Notes: generated by a model not told the origin, from the letters alone. 64,000 nt of DNA from Mesorhizobium mediterraneum (GCF_002284565.1 NZ_NPKI01000017.1:372001-436000); one strand, 5' to 3'. Numbered from the stretch's first letter, positions 34,472-44,070 are shown. A program made the numbers and translations.

Positions 34472-35290
34472 TCAGCTCGCCGGCTTGGTGGAAGCCGGCG
34501 ATTCCACAACTTTTCGATAGACGTGCCAGGTGGCGTGACCGAGGATCGGCAGCACGACCGCCAGCCCGGCGAACACCGGCAGCGAGCCTATGATCAGGGC
34601 GACGGCGACAATCAGTCCCCAGACAGCCATCACGATCGGGTTCGCCAGGACCACGCGCACCGAGGTGTGGATGGCTTCGTAGGCGCCGACGTCGCGGTCG
34701 AGCAACAACGGGAACGCGACGACTGTGGTGCACAACACGACCGCGGCGAAGACGAAACCGATAGCGTGCCCAAGGATAACCAGCGTCCAGCCACGTCCGG
34801 TGGCGAATATTTCACTGATGAAGCCGGACAGCGATTCCGGCGGGGCCGGGCCGAAGAGGGTCTGGTAAAATGCCTGGGCGGTCAAAAGCCAGGCGATGAA
34901 GATCGCAAGCAGCATGATGCCGACCGCTGCGATGGCCGGCAACGCCGGAGAATTCCTGACCTCGAAAGCGTGGCTCCAGGAGGCGTCCAGCCCGGCCTCC
35001 CGTCGCCGGCTGATCTCATAGAGGCCGAGCGCCGCGAATGGACCGATCAGCGCAAAACCCGACACCAGCGGAAACAACAGCGGCAGCGCATTGTTGCCCG
35101 ATGTCCAGACAGCGAGCACGACGCCGACCAGCGGATAGATCAGGCAGAGGAAAACGATATGCGACGGTTTGACCATGAAATCGTCGACGCCACGCCTGAG
35201 CGCGTCGAAAAGGTCGGAAACGCCAATCTTTCGAATTCTGGTGTGTTCCAGCGTCTCGCTGGCGCCTGCAATCACGTGAAAACTTGCCAT
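34472..35290 (-). CDS. DUF2189 membrane protein
   Basis: 272 residues from ATG 35290 (GGAGG with seven-base spacing; ATG 35296 is too close to it). An N-terminal soluble part IRKIGVSDLFDALRRGVDDF is typical of DUF2189, followed by six helices (for example FALIGPFAALGLYEISRRRE and WTLVILGHAIGFVFAAVVLC). The family was first noted next to cytochrome oxidase genes, which fits here. Function unknown. Confidence 0.85.
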   Translation of the reverse strand: MASFHVIAGASETLEHTRIRKIGVSDLFDALRRGVDDFMVKPSHIVFLCLIYPLVGVVLAVWTSGNNALPLLFPLVSGFALIGPFAALGLYEISRRREAGLDASWSHAFEVRNSPALPAIAAVGIMLLAIFIAWLLTAQAFYQTLFGPAPPESLSGFISEIFATGRGWTLVILGHAIGFVFAAVVLCTTVVAFPLLLDRDVGAYEAIHTSVRVVLANPIVMAVWGLIVAVALIIGSLPVFAGLAVVLPILGHATWHVYRKVVESPASTKPAS

Positions 35291-35504
35291 GACCATTCCT
35301 CCAGACCAGGTCCGGTAAGGTCGCGGTTCACGGTGCCGTCGTTCAGCGTGACTGGCCACGCAAAACCGCGACCTGCACCATGATCAACATACTCTCTTGC
35401 ATGGCGTTTGTCGCCCTTTGTCAGAACAGCGCGGCTCCAGTGATCAGGCTAGCTCTAACGGCCTTTCTCCGATATTCTCCAAAGTGGGTTGCAGGGTGAA
35501 GGTC

Positions 35505-35585
35505 ATGGATGGAAAGACCGTTCTCATACTCGGCCTTGGCATAGTTATTCTGCTGTTGCTGGGATTCTGTGCAGTTCCAACGTGA
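35505..35585 (+). CDS. Possible 26-residue single-helix membrane protein
   Basis: ATG 35505, preceded by GCAGGGTGAAGGTC, gives MDGKTVLILGLGIVILLLLG then FCAVPT and stop. One membrane helix covers nearly the whole protein. It resembles tiny oxidase-associated proteins such as CydX in size only; similarity is not claimed. It lies between DUF2189 and ctaB in the oxidase block. Confidence 0.35.
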   Translation: MDGKTVLILGLGIVILLLLGFCAVPT

Positions 35586-35697
35586 GGTTCGAGCAGGTTC
35601 GGGCACACCTCGTTCGGCAATCGCCGACTGACTGTCTCAATCTGGCAAGCAATCCGAGAACATCAGGATTCACTTGAGCCACGAGACAGGCATACCG

Positions 35698-36645
35698 TCA
35701 ATTTCCGGCTGACATGACGGCACGCAATACGATGGTGTCGGCAAGCAGCACGGCAAAGATCGCGAAAAGATAGAAAATCGAATAGGCAAACAGCGCCTTT
35801 GCGCGTTTCATCTCCCACCCTTCAACCCGCCTTTTGTCGACCAGCAGCTTCCAGGCATGCCAGATGAAGCCTGCGCCCAATGCGGCCGAAACAATCCCGT
35901 AGAATCCGCTCGCGAACCCGAAAGCCCAAGGCAGCACGCCGATTGGTGCCAGGATCAGCGAATAGACGAAGACCTGTTTTCTGGTCGAAGCCTGGCCGGC
36001 CACGTTCGGCATCATGGGAATGCCGGCCGCGGCATAGTCGCCGATCTTGAACAGCGCGAGTGCCCAGAAATGCGGCGGCGTCCAGAGGAAGATAATGAGA
36101 AACAGAATGAGGCTTTCAATCCCGACGGCGCCAGTGGCCGCCGCCCACCCGATGACAGGAGGAAGAGCACCCGCGGCACCGCCTATGACGATGTTCTGCG
36201 GCGTCGAGCGTTTCAGCCACATCGTATAGATCACGACGTAGAAGAAGATGGTGAAGGCCAGCAGCGATGCGGCAAGCCACCCCACCAGCACGCCGAGCGT
36301 CATGACCGAAAGTACGGAAAGCACCAGGCCGAAGCCGAGAGCTTCGCCTGGCATGACCCGGCCTGAAGGGATCGGCCGCTTTGACGTGCGCGACATCAAC
36401 GCATCAATATCGGCATCGTACCACATGTTGAGAGCTCCGGCCGCTCCTGCCCCAACCGCAATTGCACCGATTGCAATGACGGCAATGACCGGATTCATCA
36501 CCCCGGGCGCCACCATCAGACCAACGAAAGCGGTAAAAACAGCAAGCGCCATGACGCGTGGTTTCAGAAGCGCGAAGAAATCACTGACCGTCGCTTCAGA
36601 GATCTGGATACCGGTATCCTCGAGGCCGCTTTCCCGAGCCGACAT
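35698..36645 (-). CDS. ctaB: Protoheme IX farnesyltransferase (heme O synthase)
   Basis: 315 residues with nine helices. Prenyltransferase motif [19 protein letters not shown] (N-x2-x-D-x3-D) near residue 75 and a second region in [20 protein letters not shown]. It attaches farnesyl to heme b as the first step to heme a for the oxidase encoded 4-6 kb to the left. No ctaA or ctaG is in the window, so heme A synthase and CuB insertion must be supplied from elsewhere. Confidence 0.95.
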   Translation of the reverse strand: MSARESGLEDTGIQISEATVSDFFALLKPRVMALAVFTAFVGLMVAPGVMNPVIAVIAIGAIAVGAGAAGALNMWYDADIDALMSRTSKRPIPSGRVMPGEALGFGLVLSVLSVMTLGVLVGWLAASLLAFTIFFYVVIYTMWLKRSTPQNIVIGGAAGALPPVIGWAAATGAVGIESLILFLIIFLWTPPHFWALALFKIGDYAAAGIPMMPNVAGQASTRKQVFVYSLILAPIGVLPWAFGFASGFYGIVSAALGAGFIWHAWKLLVDKRRVEGWEMKRAKALFAYSIFYLFAIFAVLLADTIVLRAVMSAGN

Positions 36646-36732
36646 TTCAGGCGACCACCGATGGAGGCAGGCAATCTGGCCGGCGCATCGGCCGGCGGAA
36701 GAGCCAGGTTACTTCCTGGCGGAAGAACCGGG

Positions 36733-37113
36733 TCATTTGGAGAATTGCTTCAGATAGGCGATGACGTTGGCAAGATCCTCGTCCTTCTTGAGGCCGGGAA
36801 ACGCCATCTTCCCGCCTTTGATCATGGCTTTGGGATCGCGAAGATAATTCGTCAGCGTGGCTTCATCCCATTTGACGCCGGATTTACCCGCCTCGGTCAT
36901 GGCTTTAGAATATTTGAACCCCGGATGCGTGCCGGCGGTCCGGCCGATGACGCCGCTCAATGATGGACCGACCTTGTTCTGGTCCTTGTCCACGACGTGA
37001 CAGACCTTGCACTTGGTGAAGACCTTCTCGCCCGCGGCGGCATCTTGTGCCTGGGATTGGTTCGTGATGAACGTCGCAGCGGACACGGCGGCGAAAAACG
37101 CGATTGCGCGCAT
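36733..37113 (-). CDS. Class I c-type cytochrome (c2/c550-like)
   Basis: 126 residues from ATG 37113 (GGGGAGGAAAT upstream). Signal peptide MRAIAFFAAVSAATFI, cleaved near SQAQ. Heme site CKVCH at about residue 35; the axial Met is probably in KGGKMAFPGLKKDED. It fits the soluble cytochrome c2-type donors of aa3 oxidases. It is upstream of ctaB on the same strand with 87 bases between, probably the electron donor to the oxidase of this block. Confidence 0.92.
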   Translation of the reverse strand: MRAIAFFAAVSAATFITNQSQAQDAAAGEKVFTKCKVCHVVDKDQNKVGPSLSGVIGRTAGTHPGFKYSKAMTEAGKSGVKWDEATLTNYLRDPKAMIKGGKMAFPGLKKDEDLANVIAYLKQFSK

Positions 37114-37396
37114 GGCATTTCCTCCCCGATCGCCAAATCTGCCTTGGACGATCTGCGCGTGCCGACACGGCATGCGCCCCTTTGCACGACAGAGCGGAAT
37201 ATCCGTTTCTGGCGTATGGAATTGCGGCATCTACATACCACAGAATCTGGCTGGCAGATAGAAGAAGCCGACCAGCAAGATTGCCGCCGAAGCAATGAGG
37301 CAACTCGATCGGCGCACAGCCGGAACGCATCCCGGCCAAAGGCGTTAGACCAGCTACGGTTCAGCGTCAGCAAGATCAAAGATCAGAGAAGCGTCC

Positions 37397-38284
37397 ATGA
37401 ACGACAGCAGCGTCCTGGAGGTGCGCCACGGCACCCTCACGATCGACGGCGAGACGGTCTTCTACAGAGAGGCAGGCCCTGAAGCCGCGCCGGTGTTGTT
37501 GCTTCCGCACGGCTATCCCTGCTCATCCTTCCAATATCGCCGGCTGATGCCGGCGCTCGCCGATCGGTGGCGGACTGTCGCGCCGGACTTCCCCGGCTTT
37601 GGCTACAGTGGAACCCCCGATCCCGCACGGTTCGGTTATGATTTCGACGCCTATGCAACTTTTCTGGAGCGGTTCACCGACGCGCTTGGGCTCGGCAGCT
37701 ACGCGCTGTGGCTGCACGACTACGGCTCGCAGATCGGCCTGCGCCACGCAATAGCGCATCCATCCCGGATCAGGGCCCTGATCATCCAGAACGGCGACAT
37801 CTACGCGGATGCCCTTGGCCCCAAATACGAAACGATCCAGCGCTTTTGGCGGGATCCTTCACCAGAGAGAAGCGCGCCGCTGGAAGAAGCGGTGAGCGAG
37901 GACGGCTTTCGCGCCGAGTTCGTCGGCGAAGTCGATGACGACGTCGCCCGACGTGTCCCGCCCGATCTGTGGAAATTGCATTGGCCGCTGATGGACACGC
38001 CGGTGCGCCGTGCGCTTTCGGTCGGACTGATGGAGAAGCTCAAGGCTAACCTCGAATGGTTCCCTCGTTACCAGGAATACCTGCGCGAACAGCGGCCGCC
38101 GGCAATGATCCTTTGGGGGCCGAAGGACGAATACATGCCCGAGCCGGCGGCGCGCGCCTATCTGCGCGATCTCCCCGAGGCCGAACTGCATTTGCTGAAC
38201 GACGCCGGGCATTGGCTGCTGGAAACCCATTTCGAGGCCGCCCTGCCCTTGGTGCGAGGGTTTCTCGGCGAGGTCCTGCATTAA
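37397..38284 (+). CDS. Alpha/beta hydrolase of the haloalkane-dehalogenase-like branch
   Basis: 295 residues. HGYPCSSFQYRRLMPALADR gives the oxyanion region. The elbow reads LWLHDYGSQIG, with Asp at the nucleophile position as in haloalkane dehalogenases and related epoxide hydrolases, not Ser. The acid is probably in WGPKDEYMPEP, and the base His in LNDAGHWLLETHFE. This branch is frequent in rhizobia with unproven substrates. A small ABM-like gene follows 23 bases later, likely co-transcribed. Confidence 0.85.
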   Translation: MNDSSVLEVRHGTLTIDGETVFYREAGPEAAPVLLLPHGYPCSSFQYRRLMPALADRWRTVAPDFPGFGYSGTPDPARFGYDFDAYATFLERFTDALGLGSYALWLHDYGSQIGLRHAIAHPSRIRALIIQNGDIYADALGPKYETIQRFWRDPSPERSAPLEEAVSEDGFRAEFVGEVDDDVARRVPPDLWKLHWPLMDTPVRRALSVGLMEKLKANLEWFPRYQEYLREQRPPAMILWGPKDEYMPEPAARAYLRDLPEAELHLLNDAGHWLLETHFEAALPLVRGFLGEVLH

Positions 38285-38307
38285 TCGCCCGCACAGAGGA
38301 GCACTTC

Positions 38308-38634
38308 ATGAACGACAACGCCACAATTGCCCGGATCTGGCGGGGAAGGACGCGCCGCGATCTGGCAGACGCCTACGAGCCATATCTGCGCCGCGAAGGC
38401 ATTCCGCCGCTTCAGGAGAAGGCGCTTGGCGTGCAGTTGTTTCGCGAAGATCGCGAAGAAGAAACGGAGTTCGTGACGATCTCATACTGGCCAGACGTCG
38501 ACGCCATGGCGAGCTTCACCGGCGGCGACCCGCGCAAGATCCATCACCTGCCGCGCGACGAAGAGTTTCTCGTTGAACTGCCCGAACGGGTGACCGTGAT
38601 GCGGATCCTCGTCACTCAATTGCCTCGCGATTAG
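38308..38634 (+). CDS. Small antibiotic-biosynthesis-monooxygenase-like (dimeric ferredoxin-like fold) protein
   Basis: 108 residues from ATG 38308 (GAGGAGCAC upstream). The text (IARIWRGRTRRDLADAYEPY, VQLFREDREEETEFVTISYW, DEEFLVELPERVTVMRILV) fits an ABM-type alpha/beta fold dimer. Proteins of this kind often serve as small oxygenases or stabilising partners. It follows the alpha/beta hydrolase, so a shared pathway is likely but unspecified. Confidence 0.65.
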   Translation: MNDNATIARIWRGRTRRDLADAYEPYLRREGIPPLQEKALGVQLFREDREEETEFVTISYWPDVDAMASFTGGDPRKIHHLPRDEEFLVELPERVTVMRILVTQLPRD

Positions 38635-38681
38635 GGCGGTGGCGGTGACGGTTGCGGTCTTGCGGCATCGACAGCAACGAA

Positions 38682-38706
38682 AAAGGCCGCCTCGAGGGCG
38701 GCCTTT
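38682..38706 (-). terminator. Terminator of tig
   Basis: AAAGGCCGCC (38682-38691) pairs fully with GGCGGCCTTT (38697-38706), loop TCGAG; on the minus strand it runs into CCTTTTTC. It lies 22 bases past the tig stop. A decayed copy lies at 28971-29000. Confidence 0.9.
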
Positions 38707-38727
38707 CACCATCCGCAGAACGCGGTG

Positions 38728-40200
38728 TTATTCGGCGTCCTTGGCAGCCTTTTTCTTCGGCGCGGCCTTTTTCTTCGGCTCTTCCGCATCGTCGGCCTGC
38801 TTGGCGTCAGCCTTCTTCGCGGCGGTTTTCTTCGCCGGCTTCGCCTTGGCCGTCTCGGTGTCCTCGTCGTCGGCCATCAGCTCTTCCTTGCTGACCTTGA
38901 CGTCGGTGACGGAGATCTGGCCGAGCAGATGGTCGACCACCTTCTCCTCGAACAGCGGTGCGCGCAGCGTGTTCAGCGCTTCGGGATTGCTGCGGTAGAA
39001 TTCGAAGGCTTCCTGCTGCTGGGCGGCCGGATAGCGGCGCACCTGCTCGAACAGGCCGCGCTGCAATTCATCGTCCGACACGGTGACGCCGGCCTTCTCG
39101 CCGATTTCGGCGAGAACCAGGCCGAGACGCACACGGCGCTCGGCAAGCCGCATATATTCGGTGCGCGCCTCTTCTTCCGTGGTCTCCTCGTCGGCGAAGG
39201 TGCGGCCGGCGGTTTCCAGATCGCGGTTGACCTGGTTCCAGATGTTGTTGAACTCGGCCTCGACGAGCTTCGACGGCGCCTCGAACGAGTAGGCGGCATC
39301 GAGCTGGTCGAGCAGTTGGCGCTTGATCTTCTGGCGCGTCATCGAGCCGAACTGGTTCTCGATCTGGGTGCGCACCACTTCACGCAGGCGCTCCAGCGAC
39401 TCCAGGCCGAGATTCTTGGCCGTTTCGTCGTTGATCTCCAACGCACCGGGCTTGGACACTTCCTTGACGGTGACGTCGAAGGTCGCTTCCTTGCCGGCGA
39501 GATGCGCCGCCTGGTAGTTTTCCGGGAACGTGACCGTGACCTGCGTCTCGTCGCCGGCCTTGCTGCCGATGAGCTGATCCTCGAAGCCGGGAATGAATTC
39601 TTTGGAGCCGAGCACCAGCGGCTGGTCCGTGCCGGCGCCGCCGCTGAAGGCTTCGCCGTCGATCTTGCCGACATAGTCGATCGTCACGCGGTCGCCTTCG
39701 GCGGCCTTGCCGGTCTTCGGCTCATAGCTGCGCGCCGACTCGGCGACACGCTGGACCTGCTCGTCGATCTCGGTGTCGGGCACGTCGAATACCTGACGCG
39801 TCACCTTGATGTCGGAGAAATCCTTGATCTCGATCGGCGGAATGATCTCGTAATTCAGCCGGAACTCGAAGTCGGCGCCGCCGGCCAGGATCTTCTCGGC
39901 CTCCTTCTCGTCCTCGGTCATGATCACTTCGGGCTGCATGGCGGCCTTTTCGCCGCGCCCGGTAATGACCGAACGGGTCGAATCGTTGAGGATCTCGTTG
40001 ACCACTTCGGCCATGAACGACTTGCCGTAGACCTTGCGCAAGTGCTGCACCGGCACCTTGCCGGGACGGAAGCCGTTGATGCGGACCTTGTTCCTGGCAT
40101 CGGAAAGCCGCGCCATTAGCTTGGCTTCCATGTCACCGGCCGGCACGGTGATCTTGATCTCGCGCTTGAGACCGGAGTTGAGCGTTTCGGTGACCTGCAT
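38728..40200 (-). CDS. tig: Trigger factor
   Basis: 490 residues from ATG 40200 ([15 protein letters not shown]; a second ATG lies directly before it). The ribosome-docking motif [10 protein letters not shown] is at about residue 45, the FKBP-type PPIase domain at about 160-245 ([20 protein letters not shown]), and the helical chaperone arms follow. The C terminus has an extra Lys/Ala-rich tail from about residue 445 ([18 protein letters not shown] onward) absent in Escherichia coli. The 3' end exists as a decayed second copy 9.7 kb to the left. Confidence 0.96.
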   Translation of the reverse strand: MQVTETLNSGLKREIKITVPAGDMEAKLMARLSDARNKVRINGFRPGKVPVQHLRKVYGKSFMAEVVNEILNDSTRSVITGRGEKAAMQPEVIMTEDEKEAEKILAGGADFEFRLNYEIIPPIEIKDFSDIKVTRQVFDVPDTEIDEQVQRVAESARSYEPKTGKAAEGDRVTIDYVGKIDGEAFSGGAGTDQPLVLGSKEFIPGFEDQLIGSKAGDETQVTVTFPENYQAAHLAGKEATFDVTVKEVSKPGALEINDETAKNLGLESLERLREVVRTQIENQFGSMTRQKIKRQLLDQLDAAYSFEAPSKLVEAEFNNIWNQVNRDLETAGRTFADEETTEEEARTEYMRLAERRVRLGLVLAEIGEKAGVTVSDDELQRGLFEQVRRYPAAQQQEAFEFYRSNPEALNTLRAPLFEEKVVDHLLGQISVTDVKVSKEELMADDEDTETAKAKPAKKTAAKKADAKQADDAEEPKKKAAPKKKAAKDAE

Positions 40201-40473
40201 CATAGAACCTTTGTTTTCACCAATGAGGCCGCCAAACGGCTCCTGCCGTTTACAACCTGCCGGTATGATCTTGCCGAGAATGGCTTTTGGTGCGGGACTT
40301 GGCGATCTGTCCGCCCAAAGCGGCTCAAATCCTCCAGAAATACGCTCCAAAATGTGAATAAGTCTTTGTTTTTCCTACTTCTTATCACATTCTGCAGAAG
40401 CGGATCGTCGCATCCCGTCACATTCGACACGCCTTTTGTCACAGGCGCGGCTAATTTTCAACCATCTTCGCAT
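40201..40473. other. Upstream region of tig
   Basis: No gene. AT-rich around 40350-40390 (AATAAGTCTTTGTTTTTCCT), which probably carries the tig promoter reading leftward. Confidence 0.4.
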
Positions 40474-40577
40474 CTACAGCGCCGCGCGTCCTCTTGGACG
40501 CGCAAAGGACGCTGTAGCACCTTGATTTTGGCGCGTGATCCTTTCCGAAAATCGCATTCGATTTCGGGATCATGCGC
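40474..40577. repeat. Composite rhizobial palindromic repeat
   Basis: CTACAGCG (40474) pairs with CGCTGTAG (40510-40517) enclosing GCGCGTCC/GGACGCGC. Next to it GCGCGTGATCCTTTCCGAAA faces ATTTCGGGATCATGCGC. The second half belongs to the same family as 52339-52388 and 62033-62082. Confidence 0.75.
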
Positions 40578-40645
40578 CGGCCAACGGCCCCTATTTTGAC
40601 CGCGACATTGACAGAATGATGGCTACATGGGATTGGCCGGGCAAT

Positions 40646-40730
40646 GCGGATGTGGCGGAATTGGTAGACGCCCTGGATTTAGGTTCCAGTGCCGAAAGGC
40701 GTGGGGGTTCGAGTCCCTTCATCCGCACCA
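40646..40730 (+). tRNA. tRNA-Leu (anticodon UAG)
   Basis: Acceptor GCGGATG pairs with CATCCGC, CCA encoded. D loop has TTGGTAGACG. Anticodon stem CTGGA/TCCAG around TTTAGGT gives TAG. The long variable arm (TGCCGAAAGGCGT) and T arm GGGGGTTCGAGTCCCTT complete a class II tRNA. 85 bases. Confidence 0.97.
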
Positions 40731-40740
40731 CTATGGGAGC

Positions 40741-42189
40741 CTACTCCTCAAAGACCTGGCGCGTGAACCATTCGGTCAAATTCGCAAGCTCGGGTCCCAG
40801 CACGCGATCCTCGCCGACCGGCGGCACGATGCTCCTGATATCCCCAACGAACGACTGAAGCGCCGGAGGCGCCACGCGCTCGGTGACATGCAGTGCCTGC
40901 GAGGCGATCACAGCCAGCATCGCCATCGCGGCATCGAGGCAGCGGCCGGCGCGTGCTTCCTTCGTCCATGCGAGGAAGACCGTCGTCGCGACATCGTCCT
41001 GGCCGGCGCCGGCCGATTCCGTTCCCGGGATGAAGGTGCGCTGGGCCGAAAGTTTCGCCTGCTCCAGATAACCCGTGATCGCCATCGGCACATAGCCGAC
41101 ATTGCCGTGACCGTCGCTGTCGCTCCAGTCCCGCCCCGTCAAAAGCAGATCGGGTAGGAGCGACACCTTGCCGTTAAGAAGCTTCGAGGCGTGTCGGTCG
41201 CACAAGAGGCAGATATCGGCCCATATCGCCGCCAGATCATCCAGGGCGGGTGTTGCCATGGCATTGTGATAGCCGCCCGTGCTGATGCAACGCCCGAACG
41301 GATGCCCGTCGTCAGGCGGGATGTAGACAGGGTTGTCCGAGATCGAAGCGAGTGACACGGTGGCCGCACGCTCTGCCGATGCCAGCGCGCGATGCGCGTG
41401 TCCGAGGATGCGAGGGACGATGCGGTAGCTGACCGGCGCCTGATAATTACGGCGCCCGGTGCCGGCACCGGCAAGAAACGCCCTCAATCCCCGCAGCGCC
41501 ACTGCTTCGTGTTCATCGCCCCAAAGCGCGTCGAGCGCCGGGTCGTAATGTTCGAGCGGCGCGCGAAACGCTTCGATCGAAAGCGCAAAGACTCTTTCGG
41601 CAAGGCGAATGCGGCGGCGAGCCGCCAAGGCCGCATCGGCCACAAGTGCGGCAGCGCAAGGCGAGCCATTGATCAGGGAGCCCCGTTCCTTGACCTCCAG
41701 GTCGAAGCGCGTCGAAAGCTCTGCAAACAGCGGATAGAGCGCGAGGATTTCACCGGCGCCGCCCTGGCCGGATGATGGCACCATGGGCATCGGTCCGCCG
41801 TCCAGCATCGCGGCGACGGCGAGCGCCATGCGCGGTGTGGTCGCGGCGTTTCCTTCGAGGAAATTCGCCAGCCGGGCAAGCACGATCGCCCTCACCACGC
41901 GATCTGGTAAAGGCTCGCCGAACGAGGTGGCGGCTGCGAACGCCTTGATGCGTGCATGGCGACCCCGCTCCCCTAGTTCGAGCTGCCGGCTCGCCAGTTC
42001 TCCCATGGCGGTGGTCACGCCATAGATGACCGGTACAGGGTCGGTTTCAATGAGACGCAGGAACGACGCGCGGCACTCTGCGATGCGCTGCAAGGCCTTG
42101 CCGCTGATTTGCACCCTGTCTTTTTTCCAGGCGACGCGGAAAACGGAGCTGAGATTTATGTCTTCTCGTGTCGTCAGGATAATTGTCAT
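40741..42189 (-). CDS. HAL/PAL-fold aromatic amino acid lyase homologue lacking the MIO serine
   Basis: 482 residues. Family landmarks are present: VIYGVTTAMGELASR (catalytic Tyr56), SLINGSPCAAALVADAAL, SDNPVY, YQAPVSYRIVPRILGHAHRA and AGAGQDDVATT. The MIO-forming Ala-Ser-Gly, in GSVGASGDLAPL of histidine ammonia-lyases, is replaced: the stretch reads VPSSGQGGAGEILALYPL around residues 137-153, so the position is Ala-Gly-Glu or Gly-Ala-Gly depending on alignment. Without that serine the prosthetic group cannot form by the known route. Either inactive as ammonia-lyase or with another reaction. It ends 11 bases from tRNA-Leu; no hut genes are nearby. Confidence 0.82.
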   Translation of the reverse strand: MTIILTTREDINLSSVFRVAWKKDRVQISGKALQRIAECRASFLRLIETDPVPVIYGVTTAMGELASRQLELGERGRHARIKAFAAATSFGEPLPDRVVRAIVLARLANFLEGNAATTPRMALAVAAMLDGGPMPMVPSSGQGGAGEILALYPLFAELSTRFDLEVKERGSLINGSPCAAALVADAALAARRRIRLAERVFALSIEAFRAPLEHYDPALDALWGDEHEAVALRGLRAFLAGAGTGRRNYQAPVSYRIVPRILGHAHRALASAERAATVSLASISDNPVYIPPDDGHPFGRCISTGGYHNAMATPALDDLAAIWADICLLCDRHASKLLNGKVSLLPDLLLTGRDWSDSDGHGNVGYVPMAITGYLEQAKLSAQRTFIPGTESAGAGQDDVATTVFLAWTKEARAGRCLDAAMAMLAVIASQALHVTERVAPPALQSFVGDIRSIVPPVGEDRVLGPELANLTEWFTRQVFEE

Positions 42190-42226
42190 GTTTTGATGCT
42201 GTCCGAGCCGGCCACGCTTTTCAATT

Positions 42227-42811
42227 CTAATAAAGCGGTTCCTCGAACAGCGTCTTGTCGCCGTCCATCAGCGCCTTGATCTGCGCCGTGCCATTGGCTG
42301 CGATTGCAACACGGACGCCGAATGGCCGCACCCGCATGTCGTTCTGGATCGCCATCCCCTCGCCTTCGGGCAGATAAAAGCGCTGGATGCCATAGTCCGG
42401 CGCGATCGCCGTTGCTTCCGGGCTGAGATCCCACCCCTCGGCTACCTGGCCGACGATATCGACTTCGTCGGATGCTGCCGGCGCAGGTGCTTTACCGAAC
42501 CAGGCCGTGGTCGCCTCCCAATAGCCGTCGGCGCCCTGCTTCAGCCTGACCACAATAGAGGTGTCGTCACTAGACAGCTTGCCAGCCGGAACGTTGGCGA
42601 TCAGCTTCACCGGTATCTGCGAAATCTCATAGCCAAGGCGAATAAAGTCACCGCGCAGGAGATCGCGCGGATCGACCGGTTCCACCCTCAGCAGCACTTG
42701 CCTGCCGTCGCGCAGGATCGCTGCCCGGCCGGCGATGATCCAGCTCAGGAAACCGATCTGGACGAGCGCCAGCACCACCGCCGAAATGATCAGTTTTTTA
42801 CCGGTCATCAT
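42227..42811 (-). CDS. GDYXXLXY-motif membrane-anchored protein
   Basis: 194 residues. One N-terminal helix (LIISAVVLALVQIGFLSWII) then RVEPVDPRDLLRGDFIRLGY, the variant (RGDFIRLGY) of the motif that names the family. It overlaps the end of the DUF2157 gene by four bases; the two families are regularly found together and probably form a membrane complex of unknown role. Confidence 0.85.
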   Translation of the reverse strand: MMTGKKLIISAVVLALVQIGFLSWIIAGRAAILRDGRQVLLRVEPVDPRDLLRGDFIRLGYEISQIPVKLIANVPAGKLSSDDTSIVVRLKQGADGYWEATTAWFGKAPAPAASDEVDIVGQVAEGWDLSPEATAIAPDYGIQRFYLPEGEGMAIQNDMRVRPFGVRVAIAANGTAQIKALMDGDKTLFEEPLY

Positions 42812-43923
42812 GCCGCCGCTCCTTCCACGCTCGGGGACCTCATGCGCTTTTCAATGCGGATGATGACAAGGGCAAGGATGCCGAGAAGCACTGCTGCCGC
42901 AAGAAAGAAGCCTGCCGTGTCGAGCATCGACTGCAACATCACAACATAGATGATGGCGAGTTCGAAGGCGAAACCGGCATAGGCGATCCAGCGCATACCT
43001 CTGCTTTCGCGGCCGCCCAACATGATTGCAGCGACAATGCCGGCAAGCGCAATGGCCGAGGCGATGGCAAAGCCGCTGTTGTTGTTATCGTCGGCCAGCT
43101 CGAACTGAATCATCGCCAGGCCGGTGAGAAATCCAATCAGCGCGTGCAGGGGCAGCCGGCCGCTAAGTTGCACGATCCTGTCGACGGACCCCGCGGCGAA
43201 GATCGCAGCCGCGAAAAGCAGCGCCGACACGACGACGAGCGGGACAGCGACCAGCAGCGTTTCGTATTCCATTACCATCAGCACGAGATAGAAGATGACC
43301 GACAGGATGATCAGGTGCCGCGCCGCCTGGCTGCGCGTCCAAAACGAAATGGCGAACAGCACGATCGCCATGACGACGAAGAGGTGCGGAAATTCCGTGC
43401 GCCCGAAATAGTCGAACCCTCTCAGGAACAGCCAGGCATCGGCGATGCCGACAGCAGCAACGGTCAGCGGGTTCGAGCGCAGCGCAACCGCCGCCAAGGC
43501 CGTGCCTGCGCCCCAGGTGATCAAGGCCGACGCCTCGTCGCCAGACAAATGATACATCTGACCGATCAGCGCGATCGATCCGCCGAATGCCGTCGCGGCG
43601 ACGATCCAAAGCGCCTCGCCGATCGCAGCGTGGTCGCGTGTCTTCAGCACCGCGCCGCCGACATAGCCGGCGATGATGATCGCGAAGAGCGCCGCCACCC
43701 GCGCCAGCCGCGGGATGACTTCCCAATTGGCAGCGACGAAGATCAGGACGGCCGCGCCAAACAGCAGCGCCGCCATCATCGCCAGGATCGAACCGAAGCT
43801 CAGCGATCTCCGTTGATTGGCTTCGACGTCGCGCGTCAGCGCGTCGGCTGTCGGGGCATCGATCAGGCTGGCCTGCAGCCATCGTGCGATATCGGCCCTG
43901 ACGCGTGACGAATAGCTCGCCAT
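42808..43923 (-). CDS. DUF2157 multi-pass membrane protein
   Basis: 371 residues from ATG 43923 (GGGAGAAAGGT upstream). A soluble N terminus RADIARWLQASLIDAPTADA is typical of DUF2157, followed by ten or more helices (SILAMMAALLFGAAVLIFVA, EALWIVAATAFGGSIALIGQ). Function unknown. Translationally coupled to the GDYXXLXY gene. Confidence 0.85.
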   Translation of the reverse strand: MASYSSRVRADIARWLQASLIDAPTADALTRDVEANQRRSLSFGSILAMMAALLFGAAVLIFVAANWEVIPRLARVAALFAIIIAGYVGGAVLKTRDHAAIGEALWIVAATAFGGSIALIGQMYHLSGDEASALITWGAGTALAAVALRSNPLTVAAVGIADAWLFLRGFDYFGRTEFPHLFVVMAIVLFAISFWTRSQAARHLIILSVIFYLVLMVMEYETLLVAVPLVVVSALLFAAAIFAAGSVDRIVQLSGRLPLHALIGFLTGLAMIQFELADDNNNSGFAIASAIALAGIVAAIMLGGRESRGMRWIAYAGFAFELAIIYVVMLQSMLDTAGFFLAAAVLLGILALVIIRIEKRMRSPSVEGAAA

Positions 43924-44033
43924 ACCTTTCTCCCCCAGCTTGGTCTTTTTTTCAGCCGACCCGGCCAAATCGTTGACGCCACGACATTTTCCGATTCCGG
44001 CTTATCTATGTCGAACACGTGAGCGCCGCGTGA

Positions 44034-44070
44034 TGGTGCATTGCACAATTTGCATTGCTGCCATGCACCA
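44034..44070. promoter_or_regulatory. Inverted repeats upstream of the DUF1127 genes
   Basis: TGGTGCAT (44034-44041) faces ATGCACCA (44063-44070); the left part also contains GTGCA-T-TGCAC (44036-44046). They lie 91-127 bases before the first DUF1127 ATG. In Brucella the LysR regulator VtlR activates DUF1127 small proteins, so a LysR-type site is possible here; this is inference. Confidence 0.4.
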
